This document shows, piece after piece, positions 17,913 through 26,223 of a stretch of 64,000 nt of DNA. Each line of letters opens with the position of its first letter. The first letter of the stretch is position 1. Under the pieces are notes generated by a model. That model saw nothing but the letters and a program-made list of their open reading frames with translations, had not been told where the DNA came from and made no database searches. A program made the translations under genes and the position numbers. The stretch is taken from assembly GCA_963811255.1 (NCBI GenBank), contig CAWEQI010000003.1, positions 1,116,001-1,180,000 of the forward strand, given 5' to 3'. This DNA is from Croceibacterium_B sp963811255 (GTDB lineage: Bacteria; Pseudomonadota; Alphaproteobacteria; Sphingomonadales; Sphingomonadaceae).

Positions 17913-19306
17913 GTGTAGATCCTCGCTACGTTGTTGTCGGAGGCGTTGGTGCCCGGGCCGTCGTAGTTGTGCCTGGCACCGTTGAACTTGCCATAAGCGG
18001 TATATTGAAGCCCGACCTGGAGGTTGACCCGGTTGCCGAGCGGCCCGTTGCCATCGGCCCACGGCGCCCAGTCGGCCTGGAGCGTCACGCCGTTGCTGTC
18101 GGGGCTGCCGGAGGCCCAGTCATAGAGATTGGCGTTGCTTTCGCCATTGATCGAGAAAACCCCGGCCGTGAGGCCCAACTTGTTGTGCCAGTGATAGCCG
18201 GCGTCGGCGGTCCATTCGGTGAGCCCGACATCGGCGCAGCTCGGATCTCCGCCGTTACCGATTAGCCCCAGCTCACAACTGGCCCGCATGTTCCTGGTTT
18301 CGTGGACGTAGCGGGTCTGCAGCGAAATCACGTCCGTCGAGGCGAGTTGCTTCTGCCACGAGGCGTCCAATCCCACGTCGGTATAGTGATCGGAGAATCC
18401 GCTCGTCATATCGCGGCCCGGATTGATGTTCGCCTTCAAGGCGAAAGCGCCCACCTCGGCCGTGCCCCCGCCGAGCATACCCTGCCAGGCGATCCGCCCG
18501 TACGGCGCGACGCCCTTTAGGCTGCCGGGGTCGGTCGGATCCGCGCCAAGCCAGCGCAGGGTTCCGGCAGATGGGCTGACGTATCCGCCGATCTCGGCGT
18601 AGATCTTCTGGTCGATCCAAGCATAGGCACTGAGGCCGGCGGTGTTCTGAGCAAGCGAATCGTCGATCAACGCCGCCGCGTCGGGCCCCGGGCCAATGTC
18701 GGTCGAGGTGTACGGGAAGCCCCAAGCGGGAGTCGTGTTCCACACGTCCTGCACGGTGGGCGAGTTGTTCAGCGACAGCCCGAACACGGTGTCCGCGCCG
18801 AACAGCTTGCCCTTGGTCACCGCGCGCAGGTCCATATTGTCCCACGCCCAATCCTTGCCGATCCCGTCATAGGTAATTTGCGCGAAACCGCCAAAGTGCT
18901 GGCCGATTCCGCCGGCAAGGAACACGCTACCCTCGTCGAAGGCCAGGTTGTCGTTCTTGGCCAGGTTATCCGGCGGTGGAATCTGGTCCTTTTTCGTGTG
19001 GTCGAACGAGAGCACCGCCATCGCCGAGACCGGCACGCTGGCCTTGGCGCGCATGGTGTAGCCTTCGAGCTTGAATTCGCGCCCAAACGGCGTGAGCTGC
19101 GGCCCGAACCCGCCAACGTGGCATGAAGAGCACTGCAACCCGGTCTGGTCGGCATAAGCCGGTACGGCCGACGCTCTGTTCATCGGAAACGCGAGGACCA
19201 GAGCGGCCCCGATAGCCGGCACAGCCAAGAGCAGCAAGTCCGCCGACGTTGCACGTTTCCGCAATTGCGCTGCGATTCTTGCCCGCAGTTTGCCATGACG
19301 ATCCAT
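17897..19306 (-). CDS. Monoheme cytochrome fused to outer-membrane beta-barrel (Cyc2-like)
   Basis: 469 residues. A long signal sequence (about 1-48) is followed at once by a single heme c site CSSCH (residues 59-63) inside AYADQTGLQCSSCH, then QLTPFGREFKLEGY. The rest alternates short Gly/aromatic strands and ends in Phe (...TWFAF), the usual last residue of outer-membrane barrels. A short cytochrome head fused to a porin is the architecture of Cyc2, the outer-membrane iron oxidase, and the residues after the heme site are close to its conserved PxLTPFGRxFKLxGY stretch as I remember it. Electron uptake or release across the outer membrane is inferred; the donor is unknown. GGGAG lies 9 nt before the ATG. 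Confidence 0.75.
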   Translation of the reverse strand: MDRHGKLRARIAAQLRKRATSADLLLLAVPAIGAALVLAFPMNRASAVPAYADQTGLQCSSCHVGGFGPQLTPFGREFKLEGYTMRAKASVPVSAMAVLSFDHTKKDQIPPPDNLAKNDNLAFDEGSVFLAGGIGQHFGGFAQITYDGIGKDWAWDNMDLRAVTKGKLFGADTVFGLSLNNSPTVQDVWNTTPAWGFPYTSTDIGPGPDAAALIDDSLAQNTAGLSAYAWIDQKIYAEIGGYVSPSAGTLRWLGADPTDPGSLKGVAPYGRIAWQGMLGGGTAEVGAFALKANINPGRDMTSGFSDHYTDVGLDASWQKQLASTDVISLQTRYVHETRNMRASCELGLIGNGGDPSCADVGLTEWTADAGYHWHNKLGLTAGVFSINGESNANLYDWASGSPDSNGVTLQADWAPWADGNGPLGNRVNLQVGLQYTAYGKFNGARHNYDGPGTNASDNNVARIYTWFAF

Positions 19307-19469
19307 ATCGGTATGCTCCCTGTCGCTCGCTCTGTCGATCAGGTCAGGAATCGCTGACCGGACGTTCGCCGGACATTCGCAATTATCCTGAGGGAACTTA
19401 ACCGGAAAATCGCGCCAGGCACTCGGGAACCGCGCCGAGCTATGTCGGGGGTAGCTCGCCAGACGACGA

Positions 19470-20495
19470 TCAGGCGCGCACCGCCTCCACCACGCTGACG
19501 GCCGATTTGGTCGGCACCACCCGCGTCACCCGGAATCCGTTGGGCTCGAGCAGCTCGGCGTATTCGCTCGGAGTGCGCTCTTCGCCGCCGGGGACCAGCA
19601 GCATCATCATGTCGAGCATCTTACCCATGTGCGGTTCGTCGCCTTCGGGCAGGACCATCTCGACGATCAGCAGCTTGCCGTCGGGCTTCATCGCCTCGCG
19701 CACGTTCTTGAGGATGGTGGCGTTCTCGTCGTCGTTCCAGTCGTGGATGATGTGGCTCAGCAGGTAGGCGTCGTGGCCCTTCGGCACGCTCTCGAAGAAG
19801 CTCCCGCTGAGGATCTCGACCCGGTCGGCGACGCCATGGGATTCGAGCAGCGGCGGGGCGTCGGCGACGACGTGCGGCAAGTCATAGAGCACGCCCTTCA
19901 CGTTCGAATGACGCTTCAGCACGTGGCCGAGCATGTTGCCGCTGGCCCCGCCGACGTCGACCAGCGATCCGATGCCCGAGAAGTCGTAAGCCTCGGCCAC
20001 CGCCGGGGGCTCGCGGCCGTGGAATCCGACCATCGTCTCGGAAAAGAACTGCGCCATGCCCGGATTGTCGCGCAGGTACTCGAACAGGCTCGCCCCATGG
20101 GCCTTCTCGAAGCCGGTATCGCCGGTGAACAGCCCGTGATCGAATTCCTTCCACGCCGGCTTCACCATGTCGCCGACCAGCGCGATGAACGCCGAGCGTG
20201 AGGCGCCGGCGGCGCCGGTCTTCAGCGCCGCGCCGAGGTCGGTCAGGCGGAAGCTGTCCTTGCCGGCGAATTCAAGGATACCGAGCCCGGTCAGCGAGCG
20301 CAGGTAACGATAGAGCTCGCGATGGCGCATGCCGTACTCGTCGGCGAGCTCTTTGGCGGTGCGCGGTCCATCGTCGATGAACTTGTCGGCCAGGCTCATT
20401 TCCGCCGCCTGCAGCACCAGCTCGGCCGCCCAATGAGCGATCGCCATATCCATCAGCCGCGACGCCGCCGCCGCTTCGTCCATCCGTTCCGCCAT
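19470..20495 (-). CDS. SAM-dependent O-methyltransferase (CrtF/AcMT family)
   Basis: 341 residues from the ATG at 20495. Residues about 10-95 form the winged-helix dimerisation domain of plant-type/AcMT-type O-methyltransferases (SLADKFIDDGPRTAKELADE, then YRYLRSLTGLGIL). The SAM-binding motif SLVDVGGASGNML follows near 175-187, then GSFFESVP and the conserved LSHIIHDWNDDE catalytic-His/Asp region. Relatives methylate carotenoids, polyketides or phenolics. Substrate unknown. Divergent from the DUF817 gene. Confidence 0.9.
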   Translation of the reverse strand: MAERMDEAAAASRLMDMAIAHWAAELVLQAAEMSLADKFIDDGPRTAKELADEYGMRHRELYRYLRSLTGLGILEFAGKDSFRLTDLGAALKTGAAGASRSAFIALVGDMVKPAWKEFDHGLFTGDTGFEKAHGASLFEYLRDNPGMAQFFSETMVGFHGREPPAVAEAYDFSGIGSLVDVGGASGNMLGHVLKRHSNVKGVLYDLPHVVADAPPLLESHGVADRVEILSGSFFESVPKGHDAYLLSHIIHDWNDDENATILKNVREAMKPDGKLLIVEMVLPEGDEPHMGKMLDMMMLLVPGGEERTPSEYAELLEPNGFRVTRVVPTKSAVSVVEAVRA

Positions 20496-20625
20496 GAACC
20501 ACCCTCTCCCACTCGGTTGCAGAAGCGATGGGTAACCTCGCCGAGTGGCGATGTCACGGTGGCAAATCGCAAGGTGCGCGTTGTCCGGCGCGCGCTCGGC
20601 GGTTAGGCTCGGCCGCGAGCACCCG

Positions 20626-21528
20626 ATGGCCGAACATCCGATCGACTCCGCCGGCGATCCGCCTCCCCCACCCAGGGGGCACACTCGCTTCGCCCGCGTC
20701 CGCTCGCGGCTGGAGCATTTCACACCCCCGCCGGGCTGGCCGAGCTGGCTCTACGAGTTCGCGCTGTTCGTGTTCAAGCAAGGCTGGGCCTGCCTGTTCG
20801 GCGCGTTGATGCTCGGCCTGCTGCTGGGAACGCATTTTTTCTATCCCCCGCACGCCGACCTCGCCCGTTATGACTTCCTGACCATCACCGCGCTGGCGAT
20901 CCAGATGGCCATGCTCGGCCTTCGGCTCGAGACCTGGGAGGAAGCCAAGGTGATCATCGCCTTCCACGTCGTCGGCACGGTGATGGAAGTGTTTAAGACC
21001 AGCGCCGGGTCGTGGGTCTATCCCGAAGCGAGCCTGCTGCGGATCGGCGGTGTGCCGCTGTTCTCGGGATTCATGTACGGCGCGGTCGGCAGTTACATCG
21101 CCCGCGTTTGGCGGATCTTCGATTTCCGCTTCGAGCGTTACCCGCGCTCGCCGTGGCCGCAGCTCTTGGCGGTGGCGATCTACGTCAACTTCTTCGCCCA
21201 TCACTGGCTGCCGGATATCCGCCTGGCGCTGTTCGCGGGGCTGGCGGTGCTGTTTTGGCGCACGCGCATCTACTTCACCGTCTGGCAGCAGCCGCGATGG
21301 ATGCCGCTGCTGGTCGGCTGGTGCCTGGTGGCGACGTTCATCTGGTTTGCCGAGAACCTCGGAACCTTCGCCCAGGCGTGGACTTATCCGTCCCAGCGCG
21401 ATGGGTGGCACCTGGTCACGCCGATGAAGCTCGGCTCCTGGTACCTCCTCATGTACATCTCGTTCGTGCTGGTTGCCGCGGTACACAAGCCGCGGGCGCG
21501 CGAGACGCTAGCCGAAGCTGTAAGCTAG
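20626..21528 (+). CDS. DUF817 family integral membrane protein
   Basis: 300 residues with about seven to eight membrane segments after a soluble proline-rich N-terminus. Distinctive stretches are YEFALFVFKQGWACLFGALML, FHVVGTVMEVFKTSAGSW, RIGGVPLFSGFMYGAVGSY and FIWFAENLGTFAQAW, which mark the DUF817 family. Function is unknown. ATG at 20626 is preferred over an upstream in-frame ATG with unconserved leader. Its 3' end overlaps the convergent chemoreceptor gene by 21 nt. Confidence 0.88.
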   Translation: MAEHPIDSAGDPPPPPRGHTRFARVRSRLEHFTPPPGWPSWLYEFALFVFKQGWACLFGALMLGLLLGTHFFYPPHADLARYDFLTITALAIQMAMLGLRLETWEEAKVIIAFHVVGTVMEVFKTSAGSWVYPEASLLRIGGVPLFSGFMYGAVGSYIARVWRIFDFRFERYPRSPWPQLLAVAIYVNFFAHHWLPDIRLALFAGLAVLFWRTRIYFTVWQQPRWMPLLVGWCLVATFIWFAENLGTFAQAWTYPSQRDGWHLVTPMKLGSWYLLMYISFVLVAAVHKPRARETLAEAVS

Positions 21529-22905
21529 TTCGAGATCGCCCCAACGCTTGCCGGCGATGACCAGCGGCACGTAGACGTTGCGCACCACCTTGTAGCTCCT
21601 GCCGTCGCCCTCCTGACGGTAGACCGCCATCATGTAGGGCGCCCGGCTAGCCTTGGCCTTGCGGTCGATCGCATCGAGAATGATGCGGCCGTTGCGGCAG
21701 TATTTGGTGTCGTTCGCCTTGTCTCCCGTCGGCTCGCGCGAAAACTCGGTCAGATGCGTCGGCAAGTGGCCGTTCATGTCGGTGCAGGCGACGGCCATGA
21801 TCTGCGGATCGGAGCCGGCGACGCGGTCGTACACCGGTCGCCAGGAACGATGGGCCCAAGGCATTAGGCGGTTGGCGAAGCGCTTGGGATCGGTGCCGGG
21901 GATTTCCTGATAGTCGCGGTCGAACAGCTCGGCCTCGCTCAGCGCGCCCTCGGCAAGCGCTGCTTCGGTCAGCGCGGCGATCTCTCGCGCCGCGTCCTGC
22001 GCCCGTTCGACCATCAAACTGTCCGCCGGCGACAGGCCGGCCCGGACGATGTTGTCGAACATCACGTTGGCGGTCATCTCCAGCTGCTCCATTCGCGTAT
22101 ACGCGCTGTCGAGGCGACTCTCGGTCTCGAGCGTTGCCGCGTCGAAGCTGGCGAGCACCTGGCGCACGCCATCGATGTGGATGCCGACACCGCCTGTCGT
22201 GCGGGCGATCATCGCGTTCTGGCGATCGACCTCCTCGACCAGCTGGATCGCCGCGCCGAGCGTGCTTTCGATCCCGGCGATCGACGTCCTGGCGTCATGG
22301 CTCGCCTGTGCCCCGGCGCGTATTCGGGCGACCACCTGTTCGGCCTCGCCGCCCAGCGTATCGACGGTGCGGGTGATTTCCTCCGTGGCCTTGCGCGCAT
22401 CGCCCGCCAGGCTTTTCACCTCGTCGGCGACGACCGCGAAGGTCTTGCCCGCCTCGCCCGCGCGGCGCGCCTCGATCATCGCGTTGAAGGCTAGAATATT
22501 GGTGGTGTCCGCGATGCGCTCGATGTCGAGCGAGCTCCGCCGGACCTGCTCCATCGCCGCGGCAAAGCCGGTGACGTGCTGGGTCAGGGTCTCGACCAGC
22601 GACAACAGGTCGCCGATCTGCCCGAGCGAAGAGCGGATCACCTCGCTGCCCTGCAGCAGGCGCTCGGCCGCCTTTTGCGACAGCATCCGCGCCTCGTCGG
22701 AGGCATCGGTGACCTGTTTCTGCTCGGCCTCCAACGCCGCGACGGTCGCCTGCAATTCGGCGTGCTCACCGCGCAGCCGCTCGGATGTGTGGGCGACCGA
22801 TTCGACAATGCCCGCGACGTCCGAACAGCCGATGGTGACTTCGCCGCAATAGCGCGGAATGGCGTCGATCCCCGACGCCTCCGCTTCGAACACCTCACTT
22901 TTCAT
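21508..22905 (-). CDS. Soluble methyl-accepting chemotaxis protein with C-terminal sensor domain
   Basis: 465 residues and no membrane segment. A coiled-coil signalling domain occupies about 30-290 with the hairpin tip at 130-170 (IADTTNILAFNAMIEARRAGE, then FAVVADEVKSLA), which contacts CheA/CheW. The C-terminal part (about 325-465) has PWAHRSWRPVYDRV, TKYCRNGRIILDAIDR and PLVIAGKRWGDLELAY, the cytoplasmic sensor module often attached to alphaproteobacterial receptors. Signalling first, sensing last is the reverse of classical receptors. N-terminal Cys20 and Cys27 are noticeable. No chemotaxis operon is nearby. Confidence 0.9.
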   Translation of the reverse strand: MKSEVFEAEASGIDAIPRYCGEVTIGCSDVAGIVESVAHTSERLRGEHAELQATVAALEAEQKQVTDASDEARMLSQKAAERLLQGSEVIRSSLGQIGDLLSLVETLTQHVTGFAAAMEQVRRSSLDIERIADTTNILAFNAMIEARRAGEAGKTFAVVADEVKSLAGDARKATEEITRTVDTLGGEAEQVVARIRAGAQASHDARTSIAGIESTLGAAIQLVEEVDRQNAMIARTTGGVGIHIDGVRQVLASFDAATLETESRLDSAYTRMEQLEMTANVMFDNIVRAGLSPADSLMVERAQDAAREIAALTEAALAEGALSEAELFDRDYQEIPGTDPKRFANRLMPWAHRSWRPVYDRVAGSDPQIMAVACTDMNGHLPTHLTEFSREPTGDKANDTKYCRNGRIILDAIDRKAKASRAPYMMAVYRQEGDGRSYKVVRNVYVPLVIAGKRWGDLELAYSFG

Positions 22906-22971
22906 GGAAATCTTTCGCTACCGAGCCGAACCTGACAGCCGGCTCGATAGCGATCGAGTGTAAGCGAAGCT

Positions 22972-23724
22972 TTAAGCCGTCAGCTCGCGCGCCTTTCCGA
23001 AGCGCTCGCGCGGAACGTGGGCGAACATGTCCTTCGCCGCCGGACGCTCGTTGATCTGCCGGATCCAGCGCACCAGGTGCGGCGTGTCGCTTTCGTTGAC
23101 CAGCTCGGCAAAGCCCATCTCCATCCCGTTAGCGATGGCGAAGTTGCAGATGTCGGCCAGCGTGTACATGTCGCCTGCGAGCCATTCGTGGTCGGCCAGA
23201 CGGTCGTCCAGCTTGCGCACCGAGACGGCAATCTTACGCATCTCCTCGTCGAGCATATCCTTGGGGAAGCCCTCGCGCGCGCGGCGCCATTTAACCTGCT
23301 GCTCGGGCACTGGGACGCGGCCGACCATCTCCTCGAACTCGGCATCGGAAAGGTCCTTGACCATGTTGCCGACGAAGCGGTGCCAACCGACCGTCGAGAC
23401 GCACCAGCAGAAATATTCGTCGACCCACTTGGTCCAGATGCGCATCTGCGCGCGATCGAAGCTGTTCTCCGGCCGCAGCTTCACTTCGGTCGGGTACTCG
23501 TCCTCGAGGTACTCGCAAATGACGGTCAATTCGGTGACGATCTTGCCATCGTCGTCGAGCGCCGGGACCTGTCCGCGCGGGTTGATCGCCTTGTACCAGT
23601 CGCTGTGGTGCTCGAACTTCGACGGCTCGAGCTGGTGGTGCTCGAACGCGAGACCTTTCTCATAGAGCGTGAGCAGCGGCTTCAGCGAATTGGCGCCGGG
23701 GCCGAAACTGTAGAGCTTTAGCAT
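22972..23724 (-). CDS. LigF-like glutathione S-transferase (candidate beta-etherase)
   Basis: 250 residues. The N-terminus MLKLYSFGPGANSLKPL, then INPRGQVPALDDDGK, ELTVICEYLED, WTKWVDEYFCWCVSTVGW, PEQQVKWRRAR and ADICNFAIANG match, nearly segment for segment, what I recall of LigF of Sphingobium SYK-6 (257 residues). LigF cleaves beta-aryl ethers of lignin-derived ketones with glutathione. The thioredoxin-like domain spans about 1-80 and the helical domain 90-245. No other lig gene (ligD, ligE, ligG) is adjacent, so substrate and stereospecificity are open. Confidence 0.85.
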   Translation of the reverse strand: MLKLYSFGPGANSLKPLLTLYEKGLAFEHHQLEPSKFEHHSDWYKAINPRGQVPALDDDGKIVTELTVICEYLEDEYPTEVKLRPENSFDRAQMRIWTKWVDEYFCWCVSTVGWHRFVGNMVKDLSDAEFEEMVGRVPVPEQQVKWRRAREGFPKDMLDEEMRKIAVSVRKLDDRLADHEWLAGDMYTLADICNFAIANGMEMGFAELVNESDTPHLVRWIRQINERPAAKDMFAHVPRERFGKARELTA

Positions 23725-23860
23725 GGGGACTCTCCTGGGGGTAGTGAGCCCCTAACGGGCGACGGCCCGGGAGAGCAAGCGAAATCCGGACCAAGTCAAC
23801 GACAGCCGCGTTTGGCCAATCTCCGCCGGCGTGGTAGTGTTTCGGCGAAGGAGAAAGGCC

Positions 23861-24250
23861 ATGCGTCGTCCGTGGTTCGCACTCGTTCTCATCGCTCCGC
23901 TCGCGATCGCCGCCGCTCCCCCGGCGGTTCAAACGTTGCCCGAGCGGGTTTTGCCGCCAGGTCTGCCCGGCCATCATCCGGATGTCATCGTACCGAACCA
24001 GGGTCTCAAGTCGCCGCAGGCCCGAAGCGACCGCTCGGCCGTATGCCGCGGTCGGATCGAGGAGGCGCGCCAGGAGCGCGGGTTGCCGAAGCTTGACAGC
24101 GACAAGGCCGACGACGGGGATCCGCTGTTCATCGCCGCCGTCGACAGGATGATGGACGGCTGCGAAGTGCTGGTGATGCGTAACAATCTCGCCGACATTC
24201 GTCCGCTTCCAGCGCGCGCAGGGCCCGCGCGTTTGCGCCCGGCGCACTGA
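23861..24250 (+). CDS. Hypothetical secreted protein
   Basis: 129 residues; ATG at 23861 has AAGGAG 8-13 nt upstream. A signal peptide (about 1-20, ending IAAAPPA) precedes a Pro-rich segment and a C-terminal part with two cysteines (VCRGRIEEARQERGLP and DGCEVLVMRNN) that could form a disulfide. I recognise no family. A perfect hairpin follows the stop and may terminate both this and the convergent gene. Confidence 0.6.
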   Translation: MRRPWFALVLIAPLAIAAAPPAVQTLPERVLPPGLPGHHPDVIVPNQGLKSPQARSDRSAVCRGRIEEARQERGLPKLDSDKADDGDPLFIAAVDRMMDGCEVLVMRNNLADIRPLPARAGPARLRPAH

Positions 24251-24267
24251 TTCGGACGTCCAACGAA

Positions 24268-24291
24268 AAGGGGCGGCCGCGGCCGCCCCTT
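24268..24291. terminator. Bidirectional intrinsic terminator hairpin
   Basis: A perfect palindrome AAGGGGCGGCC-GC-GGCCGCCCCTT lies between two convergent genes, 18 nt after one stop and 28 nt after the other. The outer A/T pairs give short U-tracts in both directions. The strength of the GC stem and the placement support a shared terminator. Confidence 0.75.
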
Positions 24292-24318
24292 GCGATTTCC
24301 CCGTGACAGCAGTGCGAA

Positions 24319-24879
24319 TTAAGGCGTGCTGCTGAGGTTGACCACGTCGACCACCTTGTTGCTGCTGTCGCTGACCACGTAGATCGTGTTGCTCCCCATG
24401 ATGTATCGATAGGCACTCGTGTCCTGATACTTCGTCGGAAGCTTCGCAAGGTCGGTGGCGCTCAGGCTGGTGTAGACCTTGGCGTTGGCCGACGCCGGCA
24501 CGCGCTCACCGACCCTGAACGTCCGGTTCGCCAGGCCCGCGCCGCTGGCCACGTTGGTTGAGTGATCCACGCTGGCGCCGGTGCGCTCGTGCGCACGGTC
24601 GCTGGCGTGCACGTCCGTCTGGGCGTGGGTGTTGGCCTGAACCTGACCCGAAGCGTTAGCGTTGGCGTGGCTGCTCGGCGGGATGGTCGCAGGCGGACCG
24701 GGGGGCAGGCCTTGCGGCGGACCCGCCGGAAGGGTGCTCGGGCCGGCAGGAATACCCGCCGCAGCGCCGCCGCCGAGGCCCACCCCGACACCGCCGGCGC
24801 CGTGGCCGTGGCCTTGGCCGAAAGCGGGCATGGAAAGCGCGGCGATGGCCGCACCGGCCACGAAAAACATCTTACGCAT
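24319..24879 (-). CDS. Secreted Gly/Pro/Ala-rich protein, function unknown
   Basis: 186 residues. A signal peptide ends near PAFG (about 21). The next 50 residues are a low-complexity Gly/Pro/His segment (GHGHGAGGVGVGLGGG, PPQGLPPGPP). A central region rich in Ala/Asn/His/Thr follows. The C-terminal 65 residues look folded: FRVGERVPA, SLSATDLAKLPTKYQ, YRYIMGSNTIYVVSD. This last part resembles the short RcnB/DUF1236-like beta modules of envelope proteins but I cannot assign it firmly. Confidence 0.6.
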   Translation of the reverse strand: MRKMFFVAGAAIAALSMPAFGQGHGHGAGGVGVGLGGGAAAGIPAGPSTLPAGPPQGLPPGPPATIPPSSHANANASGQVQANTHAQTDVHASDRAHERTGASVDHSTNVASGAGLANRTFRVGERVPASANAKVYTSLSATDLAKLPTKYQDTSAYRYIMGSNTIYVVSDSSNKVVDVVNLSSTP

Positions 24880-25023
24880 GGTCTAAACTCCTTGGGTGGC
24901 TAGCAGTCCTTCAAACATCGGCCGTTTGCCGCCGTTCCGCCGCTCAAACCCTTCGTCGTGCGCGATGAACATCCTGCGGCGAATTGACCCCAGGTTCAGA
25001 TGAAAACGGCCCAGCAGCCGCCT

Positions 25024-26223
25024 TCAGTTTAGCAGCAGCTCCGCCACCTCTTCGCGCCAGCAGGCCTCGTCGGGTCCTGCCATCGCTTCGAGATCGCCGG
25101 GCTCGGCGGCGGGATCGTCGACCCACTCGCGCAAGGCCGGGCCGCCGTTGATGACGTCGATCGCCAAGCGGTCGAATTCGTATTCGTAGGCAAAGTCGCG
25201 CCAGATCGAGTATTCCGGATGGAGCCGGCGAATCGCCTTGAAGGCCAGCGCCTGCAGCCGCCATGGGCGGAACGCTTCATGTTCATAGAACCGCCCTTCG
25301 GCGTGGATCATCAGCGCGTTGCACAGCGTTCCTGCGTGCTTGTGGAAAGTCGGGGTGAACCAGCATTCCCGCAAAGCGCAACCGGCCAGCCAATCGGGCG
25401 CGAGGCGCTCCATTTCGGCCAGCACCGCGCCGGCGTCGAGATCGGGCGCGCCGAACAGCACTTCCAGCGGGCGAGTGGTCCCCCGGCCCTCGCTCAGCGT
25501 CGTGCCCTCGAGCATCACCGTACCGGCGTAGGCGCGCGCCATGTTGAGGCTCGCCGCGTTGGGGCTCGGGTTGATCCAGATGCGGCTCTCGGGCCAACCG
25601 TAACCAGGCCCCGCTTCGGGGAGCCAGTCGTGCATCTCGATCACGCGGTAATCGACATCGAGGTTGAAGCGCTTCGCGAACCACGCGCCCATTTCGCCCA
25701 TGGTCAGCCCGTGGCGCATCGGCATCGGCGCGGCGCCGACGAAGCTTTCCTGCCCCGGCTGCAGCAGGGTGCCCTCGACCGGACGCCCAGCCGGATTGGG
25801 CCGGTCGAGCACCCACACGCTCTTGCCGTGACGGGCGGCTTCCTCGAGCAGATACAGCAGCGTGGTGCAGAAGGTGTAGATGCGGCAGCCGAGGTCCTGC
25901 AGGTCGAACAGGAACACGTCGGCGGTGCTCATCATCTGCCCGGTCGGGCGGCGCACCTCGCCGTAGAGGCTGAACACCGGGATGCCGTAATGCGGATCGG
26001 TCTCGTCCGCGGTTTCGACCATGTTGTCCTGCTTGTCGCCCTTGAGGCCGTGCTGCGGCCCGAAGGCGCTGCTGACGGTCACTCCGGCGGCGATCAGCGC
26101 GTCGAGCGAGTGTGTCAGGTCTGCGGTGACCGAAGCCGGATGCGCGACCAGGGCCACACGCCTGCCGTCGAGCTGCCGCCTCAGCTCAGGCTCCGCAATC
26201 AGGCGATCGATCCCGAATTTCAT
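25024..26223 (-). CDS. DUF1343 exo-beta-N-acetylmuramidase (NamZ-like)
   Basis: 399 residues from the ATG at 26223; the open frame upstream is not conserved. DUF1343 proteins include NamZ, which removes terminal MurNAc from murein fragments. Hallmarks: LVAHPASVT, FGPQHGLKGDKQ, IPVFSLYGEVRRPT, DLQDLGCRIYTFCTTL, WVLDRPNPAGR, MRHGLTMGEM, and WINPSPN with LEGTTLSEGRGTTRP. No signal peptide, so it probably works in the cytosol here. ATGA overlap with the upstream DOMON-like gene. Confidence 0.9.
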   Translation of the reverse strand: MKFGIDRLIAEPELRRQLDGRRVALVAHPASVTADLTHSLDALIAAGVTVSSAFGPQHGLKGDKQDNMVETADETDPHYGIPVFSLYGEVRRPTGQMMSTADVFLFDLQDLGCRIYTFCTTLLYLLEEAARHGKSVWVLDRPNPAGRPVEGTLLQPGQESFVGAAPMPMRHGLTMGEMGAWFAKRFNLDVDYRVIEMHDWLPEAGPGYGWPESRIWINPSPNAASLNMARAYAGTVMLEGTTLSEGRGTTRPLEVLFGAPDLDAGAVLAEMERLAPDWLAGCALRECWFTPTFHKHAGTLCNALMIHAEGRFYEHEAFRPWRLQALAFKAIRRLHPEYSIWRDFAYEYEFDRLAIDVINGGPALREWVDDPAAEPGDLEAMAGPDEACWREEVAELLLN

